Shown here piece by piece: positions 1-9,360 of a stretch of DNA of 64,000 bases (position 1 is its first letter; each line of letters opens with the position of its first letter). The notes under the pieces are model-generated. The model saw nothing but the letters and a program-made list of their open reading frames with translations. It was not told where the DNA came from and did not search any database. The DNA comes from Paenibacillus sp. FSL R7-0273. Its GTDB lineage: Bacteria > Bacillota > Bacilli > Paenibacillales > Paenibacillaceae. The stretch is taken from assembly GCF_000758625.1 (NCBI RefSeq), contig NZ_CP009283.1, forward strand, positions 447,501 to 511,500. Direction: 5' to 3'. A program made the position numbers and the translations under genes.

Positions 1-2
1 GT

Positions 3-1481
3 ATGTATGAAATTTGGCCGATTATTTTGCGTGAAGAGCGGGTGTATAATGAATCCTGGTATCAGGAAGCGTTGAAGCTGGACGAAAGAGAGCTATGGGT
101 ATTTCAGAATGATGATCCTGATGTAATGCAGCGCAATGTAAACTTACTGACTGAAGGACAGCCAAAGGTTTCACTGCTGCGGGCCATAAGCATTCCGGCC
201 GGTCATCACGTGGGGATGATTCAGGTTGATATGATGCTGAACAGCTTCACGCCCAAAACCTATACAGAAGTACGGGACAATCAGTCCCAGATGTTCATCG
301 CCGATTCCGGAATGCATCTGTTTACGCGTAAGGATCATTCTTTTACAGACAGCTATAAGCTGATGGAGAGTGAGATAACAGAGCGGTTGCAGGGCTACGG
401 GGAAACGGGGGAGTGGGATATGAACTACAAGGAAAATGGAAGCTCTTTCCTTCTTATTCATACTCCGCTTGAGCGGATCGGCGCTTCACTGATCAATGTG
501 GTCTCGATGGAGGATGTGATGAAGCATATCTCCCAGACCCGAAATCTGCTGATCGGCGCCAATATCGGATTTATTTTTCTGGTTACTTTGATTGCCTATG
601 TTATGAATGCTTTTATTCTTAAGAAGCTGCGCCTGCTGACAGAAACGATGAAAAAGGTCCGCAGAGGAGAAACGTACACCGGGCTTGCAATCCGCGGAGG
701 CGGAGAGGTCGGGGAGCTTGCGCATCATTTTAACAAGCTGATGAACACCATTAATACGCTGGTGGCCCAGGCTGTCCATAAGGAGGCACTTACAAAGGAA
801 GCTGAATTACGCACTCTGCACAATCAGATTGACGCCCACTTCCTCTATAACACGCTGGAAAATATTAAGATGCTGGCGGAGATTGAGGATCAGCGGACGA
901 TCTCAGATGCCTTGACCTGGCTGGGCGGCATGATGCGCTACAACTTCAAATGGACAGGCGAATATGTGAAGCTGCGTGATGAAATCCGCCATATCCAGAA
1001 TTATATTGAGATTATGAATATCCGGTTTGAACACCCCATCCATCTGGAGTTGAATATAGATCAGGTTTATATGGAAGTCGAAGTGCTGAAAATGTCGCTG
1101 CAGCCGATTGTCGAGAACAGTGTGAAGCATGCCTGGAATACCGGCGGGGCTGAGCCGGAGGGCCGCAGCATACGTATTGATGTGACGGAATCGGAAGGAG
1201 AGCTGTTTATTCTGATTGGCGATAACGGCTGCGGCCTTACGCCGGAGCGGCTGTCCGCCCTGCATGAGAGCATTTATGCCAAAGAAGAGCAGAGCACAGA
1301 GTTTTCCGGTGCGGGAACCTCAGGCTATAAAGCCGGAGGCATCGGCCTCAGAAATGTGCATCAGCGGCTGCAGCTCTACTACGGCGGGGCTTACGGGCTG
1401 GAGCTGCAAAGTGAGCCGGGAAAGTGGACTACGGTATTCATGACGCTGCCTAAAGTACTTTTGACGGGGGATAAAAGATAA
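3..1481 (+). CDS. Sensor histidine kinase, YesM family (5' end cut by window)
   Basis: This is a membrane sensor kinase that should autophosphorylate on His and pass the phosphate to the AraC-type regulator encoded directly downstream. The visible part has an extracytoplasmic sensor region (about residues 1-180), one hydrophobic segment (about 182-205), a HAMP linker (about 206-258), the His_kinase region around residue 280 with AHFLYNTL, and a C-terminal HATPase with GDNGCGL and GGIGLRN. The family usually reads NPHFLYNTL; here the two residues before H are D-A. The first membrane helix expected at the N terminus is missing, so the gene very probably begins before base 1 and the ATG at 3 is internal. 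The stop overlaps the next start, which indicates translational coupling. Family members often sit beside sugar transport genes, but the stimulus cannot be read here. Confidence 0.9.
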   Translation: MYEIWPIILREERVYNESWYQEALKLDERELWVFQNDDPDVMQRNVNLLTEGQPKVSLLRAISIPAGHHVGMIQVDMMLNSFTPKTYTEVRDNQSQMFIADSGMHLFTRKDHSFTDSYKLMESEITERLQGYGETGEWDMNYKENGSSFLLIHTPLERIGASLINVVSMEDVMKHISQTRNLLIGANIGFIFLVTLIAYVMNAFILKKLRLLTETMKKVRRGETYTGLAIRGGGEVGELAHHFNKLMNTINTLVAQAVHKEALTKEAELRTLHNQIDAHFLYNTLENIKMLAEIEDQRTISDALTWLGGMMRYNFKWTGEYVKLRDEIRHIQNYIEIMNIRFEHPIHLELNIDQVYMEVEVLKMSLQPIVENSVKHAWNTGGAEPEGRSIRIDVTESEGELFILIGDNGCGLTPERLSALHESIYAKEEQSTEFSGAGTSGYKAGGIGLRNVHQRLQLYYGGAYGLELQSEPGKWTTVFMTLPKVLLTGDKR

Positions 1482-3070
1482 TGAAGAAGCTGCTGATTGT
1501 AGATGACGAGAAAATGATCCGTCAGGGTCTTAAAGCGATGATTGAACGGGAATATCCCGGGGGGTACCTTATAGAGCTGGCAGGTAACGGCCAGGAGGCG
1601 CTGGACCTGTTCAGACAGGGAGCTGCGGACATTATTATTACCGATATCCGTATGCCCGTTATGGACGGCATCACACTGCTGGAGCATTTATCCGCTGAAG
1701 TGCTGCCGGACCAGCGGCCGGCTGTGGTCATCCTGAGCGGCCATGATGATTTTGAATATGCCAAAAGCGCTATCCGTCACCGGGTGAAGGACTATCTGCT
1801 GAAGCCGATCCGCCGCGAAGAGCTGTTCGGTATCCTGGAGCAGATTCAGCAGGAGCGGCAGGCGCAGGAGTCCGGCGCAAGCCGGCAGGCACTGGAGACC
1901 GAAGGCTACCGCAGGGAGCTGCGCACTGCCCGCCTGCAGCGGCTGCTGCAGCAGCCGGAGGTGCAGCCTGCCCCGGAGCAGCTGGAGGAGCTGGGCCGCC
2001 TGCAGCTTCCGTATACCGTAGGCGTCATGAACTACTATTATAATGATGGCACGCGGATGAACCCCGCCGAGGTGCAGGGGCTGCTGGAACGGCTGGCCGG
2101 GCCGCTGGAGCAGCAGTTCGGCGAGCTTTTGACGGACTGGGAAGGAAAGCTGGTATTGGCGGCCGGGAGCGCTGAACCGTTCCTGAATCTGTACAGGCTC
2201 GCGGAAGTGAAAGAAATTAAAGGGCTGCTGATGGGTGTGGGCGAGACAACGGGTAGTGCGGAAGATTTTCAGATATGCTATAAGCAGGCCTGCCGTGCGC
2301 TGCAGTATACTTTTCTGACTCCCCAGTCGGGCTATATGGATTACGGAAGCATCCGTTCTGAACGGCGAAGCTTTCCTATGCCGGAGGAGGAGCTGCGCAA
2401 GCTGCTGAATATGCTGGGAACGGAGCGGGAGAAGGAGATTAAGAGCCTGCTGGGGAGTATTTTTCAGACGGAGCATCTGCAGCATCTGGATCTGGCCTAT
2501 GTGGAAAATGTGGCCCGCAGCATCAACGAACGTGTGCTGGATGAGGTATTCCGGGTACACGGGGAGGCCTCTGTTGAGGTGCTGAAGCTGTACCGCACAG
2601 TGGGCAATTTGTATAACTACCGCCATTTTCACGATTATTACCGTGCGCTGGAGCATTTGCTCCTCAGTGTGAACGATTATATTATAGGAATACGTTCTGC
2701 ACATACCGAGCATGCCGACATGGAAGCGGCGCTGGCTTATATTGAGGAGCATTACGCGCGTCCGCTGAATATGGCGATGGTCAGCAATCATGTGTCGCTC
2801 AGCTATTCTTATTTCAGTGAGGCCTTTAAGGCCTATACCGGCGAGAGCTTTGTCATTTATCTCAAAAAAGTGCGTATCCGCCATGCCAAAGAGCTGCTGT
2901 CAGGCAGCCGCATGCTGAAGCTGTCCGGAGTATCGGAGGCCGTCGGATTTGAGAACAGCAAGCAGTTTACCCGTGTATTCAAGGAGCTGGAGGGCATCTC
3001 TCCCGGTGAGTACCGGATCAAGCTGCTGGGTACAGGCAGTGTACGGCCGGAGGATAAGGAATTTTATTAA
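1481..3070 (+). CDS. Response regulator, AraC/YesN family
   Basis: The protein is a cytoplasmic transcription factor driven by the preceding kinase. It has an N-terminal receiver domain (about residues 1-120) with the acidic pair DDE near residue 8, the phospho-acceptor Asp in TDIRMP near residue 55 and the conserved Lys in LLKPIRR. A poorly conserved middle region of about 280 residues follows. The C terminus carries two AraC-type helix-turn-helix motifs (about residues 415-515), with YFSEAFK and the signature FENSKQFTRVFKE. At 529 aa it matches YesN-type regulators. The start overlaps the kinase stop in the TAATG arrangement. Target genes are not evident; the gene after it is an acetyltransferase that may be co-transcribed. 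Confidence 0.92.
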   Translation: MKKLLIVDDEKMIRQGLKAMIEREYPGGYLIELAGNGQEALDLFRQGAADIIITDIRMPVMDGITLLEHLSAEVLPDQRPAVVILSGHDDFEYAKSAIRHRVKDYLLKPIRREELFGILEQIQQERQAQESGASRQALETEGYRRELRTARLQRLLQQPEVQPAPEQLEELGRLQLPYTVGVMNYYYNDGTRMNPAEVQGLLERLAGPLEQQFGELLTDWEGKLVLAAGSAEPFLNLYRLAEVKEIKGLLMGVGETTGSAEDFQICYKQACRALQYTFLTPQSGYMDYGSIRSERRSFPMPEEELRKLLNMLGTEREKEIKSLLGSIFQTEHLQHLDLAYVENVARSINERVLDEVFRVHGEASVEVLKLYRTVGNLYNYRHFHDYYRALEHLLLSVNDYIIGIRSAHTEHADMEAALAYIEEHYARPLNMAMVSNHVSLSYSYFSEAFKAYTGESFVIYLKKVRIRHAKELLSGSRMLKLSGVSEAVGFENSKQFTRVFKELEGISPGEYRIKLLGTGSVRPEDKEFY

Positions 3071-3098
3071 GGAATGGGCGTCTGGAGGCAATATAGAA

Positions 3099-3902
3099 AT
3101 GGAAGAAATTCAAGGTAAACTGATTACAGTAGAGACGCTTGCAGCCGATTTCCGCAGTCTGGGTGTACAGGAGGGCATGACTCTGCTGCTGCATTCCTCC
3201 TTTAAATCATTGGGCCAGTGGGTAGCCGGCGGTCCGGTGGCCGTTATTCTCGCGCTGGAGGAGGTGCTCGGGGCGGAGGGGACACTTGTCATGCCGTCGC
3301 AGTCCTCCGATCAGACCGATCCCTCCGGCTGGAGCAGGCCTCCCGTGCCGGAGGCCTGGTGGCAGACAATCCGCGAGCAGATGCCGGCCTATGATCCGGA
3401 CCTGACCCCGCTGCGGGGGATGGGCGTTATCCCGGATACGTTCCGTAAGCAGCACGGGGTTAAGCGGAGCAGTCATCCGGTCGATTCCTTTGTAGCCTGG
3501 GGGAAGCACAGGGATTTCATCATTGACGGACACGGGCTGGAATTCGCCTTCGGCGAGCAGTCTCCGCTGGCCCGGATCTATGATCTGCACGGGAGCGTGC
3601 TGCTGCTGGGGGTAGACAGCCTGAATAACACCTCCCTGCATTTATCGGAATACCGGGCAGAGTATGCCGGGAAGCAGGAGGTCAACCCCGGCACGCCTAT
3701 GCTGGTAGACGGAGTCAGGCAGTGGGTGCAGTTCAGGGACCTGAACTGGGAGTCGGAGGATTTTGCGGCGCTTGGCGGGGATTTCGGCCGGGAGACGGGC
3801 CTGATCCGGCACGGACACGTGGCAGCATCAGCCGCTCAGCTGATGCCGCAGCGGGAGCTGGTGGATTACGGGGTAAAGTGGCTGGAGCGGAACCGGAAGT
3901 AG
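3099..3902 (+). CDS. AAC(3)-family N-acetyltransferase
   Basis: This resembles the antibiotic N-acetyltransferase family that uses acetyl-CoA to acetylate the 3-amino group of aminoglycosides. Family signatures are HSSFKSLG near the N terminus and SSHPVDSFVAWG in the middle. The frame is open from 2949, inside the preceding gene, but the ATG at 3099 preceded by GGAGG at 3084-3088 gives the expected length of 267 aa. It begins 28 bp after the response regulator and is probably read from the same transcript. Many chromosomal homologues have no demonstrated resistance role, so resistance is not claimed. Confidence 0.85.
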   Translation: MEEIQGKLITVETLAADFRSLGVQEGMTLLLHSSFKSLGQWVAGGPVAVILALEEVLGAEGTLVMPSQSSDQTDPSGWSRPPVPEAWWQTIREQMPAYDPDLTPLRGMGVIPDTFRKQHGVKRSSHPVDSFVAWGKHRDFIIDGHGLEFAFGEQSPLARIYDLHGSVLLLGVDSLNNTSLHLSEYRAEYAGKQEVNPGTPMLVDGVRQWVQFRDLNWESEDFAALGGDFGRETGLIRHGHVAASAAQLMPQRELVDYGVKWLERNRK

Positions 3903-4051
3903 GCATCAGGGAGATGCCGGGGATTGGGCAGCTTTGCCGCCTGCAGGACCGTTGTCCGGTGGGATTCGTCAGGTGGGACTCGGAACAAGTATCCGATAGC
4001 TGATTATTAGTTTAATTTATATATCTTAGTTTAAGGAGGAGTTACCTACCA

Positions 4052-4690
4052 ATGGCAACAACAACGGTCTATTTAACCAGGCACGGCCAGACAGAATGGA
4101 ATGTGCAGCAGCGGATGCAGGGGCATCAGGATTCGCCGCTTACTCCGCTTGGGGTACAGCAGGCGGAGTGGCTCGGCAAGGGGCTGCAGGAGGTGCCGCT
4201 GGATGCGGTGTATGCCAGCTCCAGCCCGCGGACGCTGCGGACTGCGGAGATTATTCTGGGAGCACGTGATATTCCCGTAACCGCCTGCGACGAGTTCAAG
4301 GAGCTGTGCATGGGGGGCTGGGAAGGCTGCGAATCTCCGGCAATCAAGCTGGCTGAGCCGGAGCAGTTCCGCTATTTCTGGGAAGACCCGGAGCAATTCG
4401 GCGTGGAGGGCAGCGAGACCTTTGCACAGGTGCAGGAGCGGGCGCTGAACAAGCTGCAGGAGATTGTAAGCAGTCATGAGGGCCAGACGCTGCTCATAGT
4501 GACGCACACGGTTGTCATTAAAGTGCTGATGGCACACTTTGAAGCCCGTCCGATGAACAAGCTGTGGGATTTGCCGTATATTCATCCGACCTGCCTGTGC
4601 CGGATCGACATCAAGGATGGAGTGCCGGAGATCCTCATGCATGGAGACATCAGCCATTATGAGTCGGCTGATGCTGTTATGGAATCGTAG
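4052..4690 (+). CDS. Histidine phosphatase family protein (phosphoglycerate mutase-like)
   Basis: The 212-aa cytoplasmic protein starts with the diagnostic LTRHGQTEWN, whose His is phosphorylated during catalysis. It continues with SSSPRTLRTAEI (second Arg), an acidic residue in the GGWEG stretch and TLLIVTHTVVIK carrying the second catalytic His. This is a complete active site. Members of this branch are broad phosphatases acting on sugar phosphates, cobalamin intermediates or other small molecules, and the substrate cannot be chosen from sequence. A strong AAGGAGGAG precedes the ATG. The gene appears monocistronic, with about 150 bp before and 390 bp after. Confidence 0.9.
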   Translation: MATTTVYLTRHGQTEWNVQQRMQGHQDSPLTPLGVQQAEWLGKGLQEVPLDAVYASSSPRTLRTAEIILGARDIPVTACDEFKELCMGGWEGCESPAIKLAEPEQFRYFWEDPEQFGVEGSETFAQVQERALNKLQEIVSSHEGQTLLIVTHTVVIKVLMAHFEARPMNKLWDLPYIHPTCLCRIDIKDGVPEILMHGDISHYESADAVMES

Positions 4691-4822
4691 GGAAGTAGGT
4701 AGGCTGTTACTCCGTCGTTTATTTAGATTCACTGGTGCAGCATAGAGCCCCTGAATCGGGCTCACCAGTAATTAGTTAGATATATGTAGCCTAATTCCAT
4801 CATATCTGATGAATCCTAATGA

Positions 4823-4847
4823 TTAGTTGGACAAACGACATCTATTT
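4823..4847. repeat. Copy A of a degenerate intergenic repeat
   Basis: The stretch TTAGTTGGACAAACGACATC followed by TATTT closely matches another intergenic stretch at 46775-46800. It lies in the 390-bp gap 4691-5081, which otherwise shows AT-rich sequence without an ORF. The surrounding arms also contain inverted related words (CCAACTAAT near 4950), so the unit may be a palindromic intergenic repeat. Confidence 0.4.
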
Positions 4848-5041
4848 CGGCCACATTCACGTTTGCTGGTCAAATTAGCAGAATTAAGTAGCCTTTTTAC
4901 ACCTAACCTCCTCATTCCGTGGTATTGGCCGGGATATAAGTGACCCAAATCCAACTAATCCATTCAGCAAGACTGTGCGTAGCCAGCCTGTCCGGGTAAT
5001 GCTGCGCAAGAGAGCTGAAGAATACCTGCAAAGCTATACAA

Positions 5042-5072
5042 GCAGGCAGTGCCCATCAGTGGCACTGCCTGT
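5042..5072 (-). terminator. Terminator of the MFS gene
   Basis: Perfect inverted repeat CAGGCAGTGCC/GGCACTGCCTG with a 7-nt loop lies directly after the MFS stop codon on the minus strand. The following T-run is weak. Confidence 0.6.
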
Positions 5073-5081
5073 TTATGCTGC

Positions 5082-6356
5082 CTATTTGGCATGCTGCACC
5101 CGGCCGGCAGCCGGGGCGCTCAGCCGGACTCCGGCCGCAAGCTGCGTCAGGTCACCGTCCAGTGCCTTCAGGCCGGGCAGCAGCGCCGCAAGTCCGGCGC
5201 AGATTACCGGCAGCAGCCCGGCGGCTATGAACAGTGCGGGTACGCCGTAGAATTCGGCAACCGCCCCGCCGGCAAAGGCGCCAAGCGGCTGCAGCCCGCC
5301 GCCGATCAGGAAGCGGATCGAATTCACCCGGCCCTGATGGCTTGCCGGCACAAGGTGCCCGTGCAGGGCTGAGCTCAAGGAGCCGAAGAACGGGCCGAAG
5401 GCACCTGCCGTGAATGCGGCAGCCAGGGCGAACGGATAGCTTGGAATAAGTCCCCATAAGGTGGTGACCAGCCCGATTCCGATCAGACTGCCCAGCATAA
5501 AGGGGCGTCTGCGGGTGATTTCGCCAATCAGCGAGATGATGCTGATTCCGGTCAGGTAGCCCAGTGCGGATGCGGTAGTCAGGGAGCCCAGGGCTGCCGC
5601 ATCACGGTGCAGCACCTCCCGGACATAAGGGACCATCATCGTCCAGACGGCAACCGAGCTGAGGTTGCTGACGGAGACCAGGGCCATAATGGTAAGCATG
5701 GCCGGGAACTGCCTGTAGAAGCTGAGTCCTTCGGTAATCTCAAGCAGGTATGAAGGCAGTGAGAAGCGGCCGGCAGCTTCCCTGGGCTTAGCCAGCCTGG
5801 GCAGGCTAAGCAGCGTGGCAATGGCTGCCGCATAGCACAGCGCATTGATGCCAAGCGCCGGCAGCGCCCCGTTGGCAGCGGTCAGCACGCCGGCCAGCGC
5901 CGGTCCGAGCAGGGCGGCAGCGCCCTTGCAGCCTTCGATGACAGCGAAGGCCCGCATCAGCTTGCGGTCGCCGGCCACGCCGGGAACGATAGCGGTTGCT
6001 GTCGGCAGGAACAGCGCGGAGCAGGCGCCGCTGAGCCCGGCGGCGGCAAACAGATGCCAGAGCTGCAGCTGTCCAAGCAGGCCCATGCCGAGCGGCAGAA
6101 TAATGGCCAGCAGGCGGAGAGTGCCGAGGCAGGCCAGCAGGCGCACACGGTTCAGCCGGTCGGAGAGCGGCGAGCCCAGCAGACGGATGAGCACCTCAGG
6201 AATGCCGGAGGCTAACACTATGGCGCCCATAGCCAGCTTGGAGCCGGTCAGCTCATAGACCAGCCACTCCATGGCCAGAAGCCCGAAGGTATCCCCGAAG
6301 GTGCTTAATGATATTGTGGCTAAAAGCCCGAAATAGCTGTTTTTTTGCTTGAACAT
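5082..6356 (-). CDS. MFS transporter (drug/macrolide-exporter type)
   Basis: The 424-aa integral membrane protein has about twelve hydrophobic segments. Its N terminus is typical of MFS proteins (FGDTFGLLAMEWLVYELTGS), and the loop LIRLLGSPLSDRLNRVR fits the motif-A position between helices 2 and 3. It belongs to the MFS_3-like group that includes efflux proteins; the substrate is unknown. It lies 29 bp downstream of an ArsR-type regulator on the same strand, so the two form an operon and the regulator probably controls export. The usual alternative, a permease with an uptake role, is less likely with this partner. Confidence 0.88.
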   Translation of the reverse strand: MFKQKNSYFGLLATISLSTFGDTFGLLAMEWLVYELTGSKLAMGAIVLASGIPEVLIRLLGSPLSDRLNRVRLLACLGTLRLLAIILPLGMGLLGQLQLWHLFAAAGLSGACSALFLPTATAIVPGVAGDRKLMRAFAVIEGCKGAAALLGPALAGVLTAANGALPALGINALCYAAAIATLLSLPRLAKPREAAGRFSLPSYLLEITEGLSFYRQFPAMLTIMALVSVSNLSSVAVWTMMVPYVREVLHRDAAALGSLTTASALGYLTGISIISLIGEITRRRPFMLGSLIGIGLVTTLWGLIPSYPFALAAAFTAGAFGPFFGSLSSALHGHLVPASHQGRVNSIRFLIGGGLQPLGAFAGGAVAEFYGVPALFIAAGLLPVICAGLAALLPGLKALDGDLTQLAAGVRLSAPAAGRVQHAK

Positions 6357-6385
6357 GCGTAATCCCGCCTTTAAATTGATCCGGA

Positions 6386-7291
6386 TCAGCTCTCGAGATA
6401 GGTTCCGATTTGCTGCGGCAGCGCCTGCAGTGCCTCCAGCCGCAGACTGTAGGAGGTGCTCTTACCGCTGACGTGGGCAATGACCAGTCCTGCGGCGCGC
6501 AGGGCGATCAGATGGTAATGGATCGTGCTTTTGGATAAACCGACGTGCTTCACGATTTCGGTGAAGCCAAGCTGCTGGCCGGTCAGCAGCCGGAGAATAT
6601 ACAGCCGCGTCTCATCGGATAGTGCCCGGGTAAGCCGCAGCAGAGCAGCTGCCGGACGCCCTTCCTCCGGGGGAAGCACATCAGATGAGTAGCTGGTGAA
6701 TATATACTCGTCAAAGAATGCTGAAGTAACCAGCGGTCGCGGATGATACTGGGGAATCAGAATGATCTGCTTCAGCTCTTCCGCCGGATACAGCCGCATG
6801 CCGGCAGTTGCCTGCTCATAGACCTCCATGTCATTTCCGCCGCCGAGCGTCTTCTTCCGGCTGTCTGCTTCACTCTGCAGTCCCGTAAGAATCTGCGGGT
6901 CAATCCCGCTGAAATAACCGGCATCCCATACGCGCAGCATCTCTGCGGCGCTGCTGCGCAGCTCCGGCAGGTTGGCGGGCACGGTTTGCCCGAAGCGTCC
7001 GGAAATCTCAAATAGCTCCCCCGTAGTCAGGCCCTCAAACCAGCTTAAAAATCCGCTGACCGTACGCTCTCCCGGACAGCTCCAGATATAGGGGTTCAAA
7101 TTAAAATCCCCGGTCTGGCTGATAACCTCCCGCATCTTCTGGAGCTGAACCGGAGCAAACCGGTCCTGAACCTCACGGACCCATAGCTTCCCTGCATCCA
7201 TAGCAGTATGATTTTGTTTGTATAGAAAAGCGTTCAGACTGGCGATACATTCATACATAGGCGCAAAATCGACTTCAACCCTGTAGCTCAT
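6386..7291 (-). CDS. ArsR-type winged-helix regulator with long N-terminal domain
   Basis: The 301-aa protein carries a C-terminal winged helix (about residues 220-300) with the ArsR pattern LSDETRLYILRLL, followed by the recognition helix LSKSTIHYHL. The N-terminal 200 residues are a DUF5937-like extension without metal-binding Cys clusters that I can see. It is the first gene of an operon with the MFS exporter at 5082-6356. A perfect palindrome at 7337-7354, just upstream of the start, is a likely autoregulatory operator. The ligand is unknown; absence of a Cys-rich site argues against a classic arsenic or cadmium sensor. Confidence 0.85.
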   Translation of the reverse strand: MSYRVEVDFAPMYECIASLNAFLYKQNHTAMDAGKLWVREVQDRFAPVQLQKMREVISQTGDFNLNPYIWSCPGERTVSGFLSWFEGLTTGELFEISGRFGQTVPANLPELRSSAAEMLRVWDAGYFSGIDPQILTGLQSEADSRKKTLGGGNDMEVYEQATAGMRLYPAEELKQIILIPQYHPRPLVTSAFFDEYIFTSYSSDVLPPEEGRPAAALLRLTRALSDETRLYILRLLTGQQLGFTEIVKHVGLSKSTIHYHLIALRAAGLVIAHVSGKSTSYSLRLEALQALPQQIGTYLES

Positions 7292-7336
7292 GGCGTATTC
7301 CCCATTTCAAAAGTAGATGATCTAATTCCTGATTTG

Positions 7337-7354
7337 GTTCTATAAATATAGAAC
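7337..7354. promoter_or_regulatory. Palindromic operator candidate upstream of ArsR-type gene
   Basis: GTTCTATA-AA-TATAGAAC is a perfect 8-bp inverted repeat with 2-bp centre, 46 bp before the regulator start on the minus strand. Half-sites GAAC recur downstream near 7379. Autoregulation is inferred from position. Confidence 0.55.
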
Positions 7355-7512
7355 TAATTATATGTTTTAATATATACGAACTTAATTGGTTTTTCAAGCA
7401 ATGATAATGCGCTGGGCGCACCCGGCTGCAGCAGCATTTAAAGCCAGCTTTTTAAAGCATGTCACAAAACGCGTTTTTTTCAGTTATATAGGCATAGAGA
7501 GGGGAGGAGCTT

Positions 7513-8103
7513 ATGAAGGAGCCGGCACATACCGGGGGAAGTATGCGGGAAGAGGAGAGGCTGGCAGTCATCGTGGAGCAGGTCCAGCAGGGTGAGGTGC
7601 AGGCTTACAGCCTCATAATTGAGCATTTTCAGCGTCCGATTTATTTGTACTGTTACTATCTGCTGGGAAGCAGGGAGGAGGCGGAGGATGCCGCTCAGGA
7701 TATTTTTCTTAAGGCGCTGGAGCATATCGGCAGCTTCAGGCAGACGGTATCCTTTTCAGCATGGCTGTACAGAATCGCACGGAACCACTGCACGGATCTG
7801 CTCAAAAAACGGAGCAAAGGCTTCAGGCTGTTCGCCATGTACAGGCAGCAGGCGGAGACAGAGGGAAGCGGCCCCGCGCTTACAGACAAGGTTCATGAGC
7901 TGCTGGCCCGGCTGACTGCAGAGGAACGGCAGATCCTGCTGCTGAGAGCGCTCGAGCATTATAATTTTGAACAGATTGCCGTTATTGTAGGCATGAATCC
8001 GGCCAGAGTCCGCAAGAAATATGAGCGTCTGCGGGACAAGTTGGGCCGGCAAAAAAAGAAGGGGGAGATCAGATTTGGTGAACCGCGCAGTGACAGAGGA
8101 TGA
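7513..8103 (+). CDS. ECF-type RNA polymerase sigma factor
   Basis: The 196-aa protein has sigma region 2 (about residues 28-100, with YLLGSREEAEDAAQDIFLKA and FSAWLYRIARNHCTDLL) and region 4 (about 130-185, with LTAEERQILLLRALEHYNFEQIA). There is no region 1 or 3, as expected for an ECF sigma factor. The ATG at 7513 is preceded by GGGAGGAG; a second ATG at 7543 is possible but has a poorer site. Its end overlaps the next gene, whose product looks like a membrane anti-sigma factor, so both are likely co-produced and autoregulated. Confidence 0.9.
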   Translation: MKEPAHTGGSMREEERLAVIVEQVQQGEVQAYSLIIEHFQRPIYLYCYYLLGSREEAEDAAQDIFLKALEHIGSFRQTVSFSAWLYRIARNHCTDLLKKRSKGFRLFAMYRQQAETEGSGPALTDKVHELLARLTAEERQILLLRALEHYNFEQIAVIVGMNPARVRKKYERLRDKLGRQKKKGEIRFGEPRSDRG

Positions 8104-9232
8104 GCAGCTGGGACAGCTTGAACAAATGATCAGGGAGACTCCAGTGAAGATAGATTTAACCGGGAGTGTTATGGAGCGTTACGAACAGAAGCGGCGGCAG
8201 GTGAGCCGGGGGGCGGCATCTGGGCGGAGGGTATGGCGCAAGGCAGCTGTAACGGCGGCTGCGGCTGTACTTATCATGACTGCCGTTGCGGGAACCGGCC
8301 TGATTTCACCGGCAGCGGCGGAAGCGCTGAGACAGATTCCGGGAATGGGAAGGGTATTCCAGCTGGCCGGGGATCTCGGGCTGCGTGCTGCGGATGAGCA
8401 GGGACTGTACAAGGGTCTTGCGGTAAGTGACACGCATGGCGGTATTAGCGTGGCGGCGACGGCGGTGGCTTTTGACGGAATCCGGGTGTCGGTTGGCATT
8501 GAGCTTACAGCACCAGCATCAGCGCCAGAAGCAGAGTTGCAGACAGGGTCTTTACAGGAGGCTATGACTGATGTTGAGCTGTCGATTAACGGGCAGCCGC
8601 TGAATGATTACGCTCCTGATGGCGGCAGCATCGGGCCGTTTCTTTTCCCGGTACCGGACAGTGATAAGCTCGTGCTGGAATTTTCGGATCTGCGCAACCA
8701 GGGCGGTCAGGCATTCCCGGAGCAGTTTGGGCTTGGCTTACATTTTCGAATCGCGGGGATAGAGGAGCCTTTCCTGCTCGATATACCGGTTGAGCTGAAC
8801 ACCCGGGACAATCTGGTGCTGGCGCCTTCGGCTGTACGGAATAACGGGAATGTTAGGATACAGGTGGACAAGGTCGAGCTTACACCGGTGACCACCAATA
8901 TAACAACCCGGCTGGAGCTGGAGGGAATGACGATATCGGAAATGCACAGCAGCGGCAGCAGTATCGGCTTCGACCTGTTGGATGACCAGGGGAACAAGCT
9001 TCAGATGCTGTCAGGTAACGGAACAAGTGCCGCCGGCGGCACTGTGCTGGTCCAGGACTCGAGGTTTGCACCATTAGCGTCTGTACCGGAGTCTATAACT
9101 ATAAAGCCGTATCATTATGTATATAAAGAGAACAGTACAAGTGAGTTTCAGCTGGATGCTGACGGGCATGTGATGGTGGAGTATATCCCTGGACTGGAAA
9201 TGACTATACCGGTAACGGGGGCCGTACAGTAA
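8075..9232 (+). CDS. DUF4179-type membrane anti-sigma factor
   Basis: I chose the TTG at 8075 (GTG at 8078 is the alternative) because GGGGGAG at 8061-8067 lies 7 nt upstream; the frame is open further up but only inside the sigma gene. The product of about 385 aa has a short cytoplasmic N terminus rich in charged residues, one membrane helix (residues about 55-75, VTAAAAVLIMTAVAGTG) and a large extracytoplasmic DUF4179/DUF5643-like beta region. The 29-bp overlap with the sigma gene supports a sigma/anti-sigma pair. The N-terminal part would bind the sigma factor; the signal is unknown. Confidence 0.85.
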   Translation: MVNRAVTEDEQLGQLEQMIRETPVKIDLTGSVMERYEQKRRQVSRGAASGRRVWRKAAVTAAAAVLIMTAVAGTGLISPAAAEALRQIPGMGRVFQLAGDLGLRAADEQGLYKGLAVSDTHGGISVAATAVAFDGIRVSVGIELTAPASAPEAELQTGSLQEAMTDVELSINGQPLNDYAPDGGSIGPFLFPVPDSDKLVLEFSDLRNQGGQAFPEQFGLGLHFRIAGIEEPFLLDIPVELNTRDNLVLAPSAVRNNGNVRIQVDKVELTPVTTNITTRLELEGMTISEMHSSGSSIGFDLLDDQGNKLQMLSGNGTSAAGGTVLVQDSRFAPLASVPESITIKPYHYVYKENSTSEFQLDADGHVMVEYIPGLEMTIPVTGAVQ

Positions 9233-9267
9233 TCCAGTTACAGATGCGGGAAGGTAATATTCATATT

Positions 9268-9322
9268 AAAAAAGAGGCGGCTCCTGCCGGATGATAAACA
9301 TCCGGGGAACCGCCTCTTTCAA
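9268..9322. terminator. Bidirectional terminator between convergent genes
   Basis: Outer stem AAAGAGGCGG/CCGCCTCTTT and inner stem CCGGATG/CATCCGG, with A-run and T-run flanks, serve the anti-sigma gene (+) and the large nuclease gene (-). Confidence 0.85.
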
Positions 9323-9360
9323 TTAAGGTGGGTAGAGCCTGCTGGCATATCCTTTGTTTT

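Noticed and set aside
1688..2884. Antisense ORF within the response regulator
   Set aside because: Shadow frame with Leu/Gln-rich nonsense composition and no Shine-Dalgarno.
3099..3902. Calling the AAC(3)-family gene an aminoglycoside resistance determinant
   Set aside because: The family includes chromosomal members without shown resistance, and nothing nearby suggests a resistance island.
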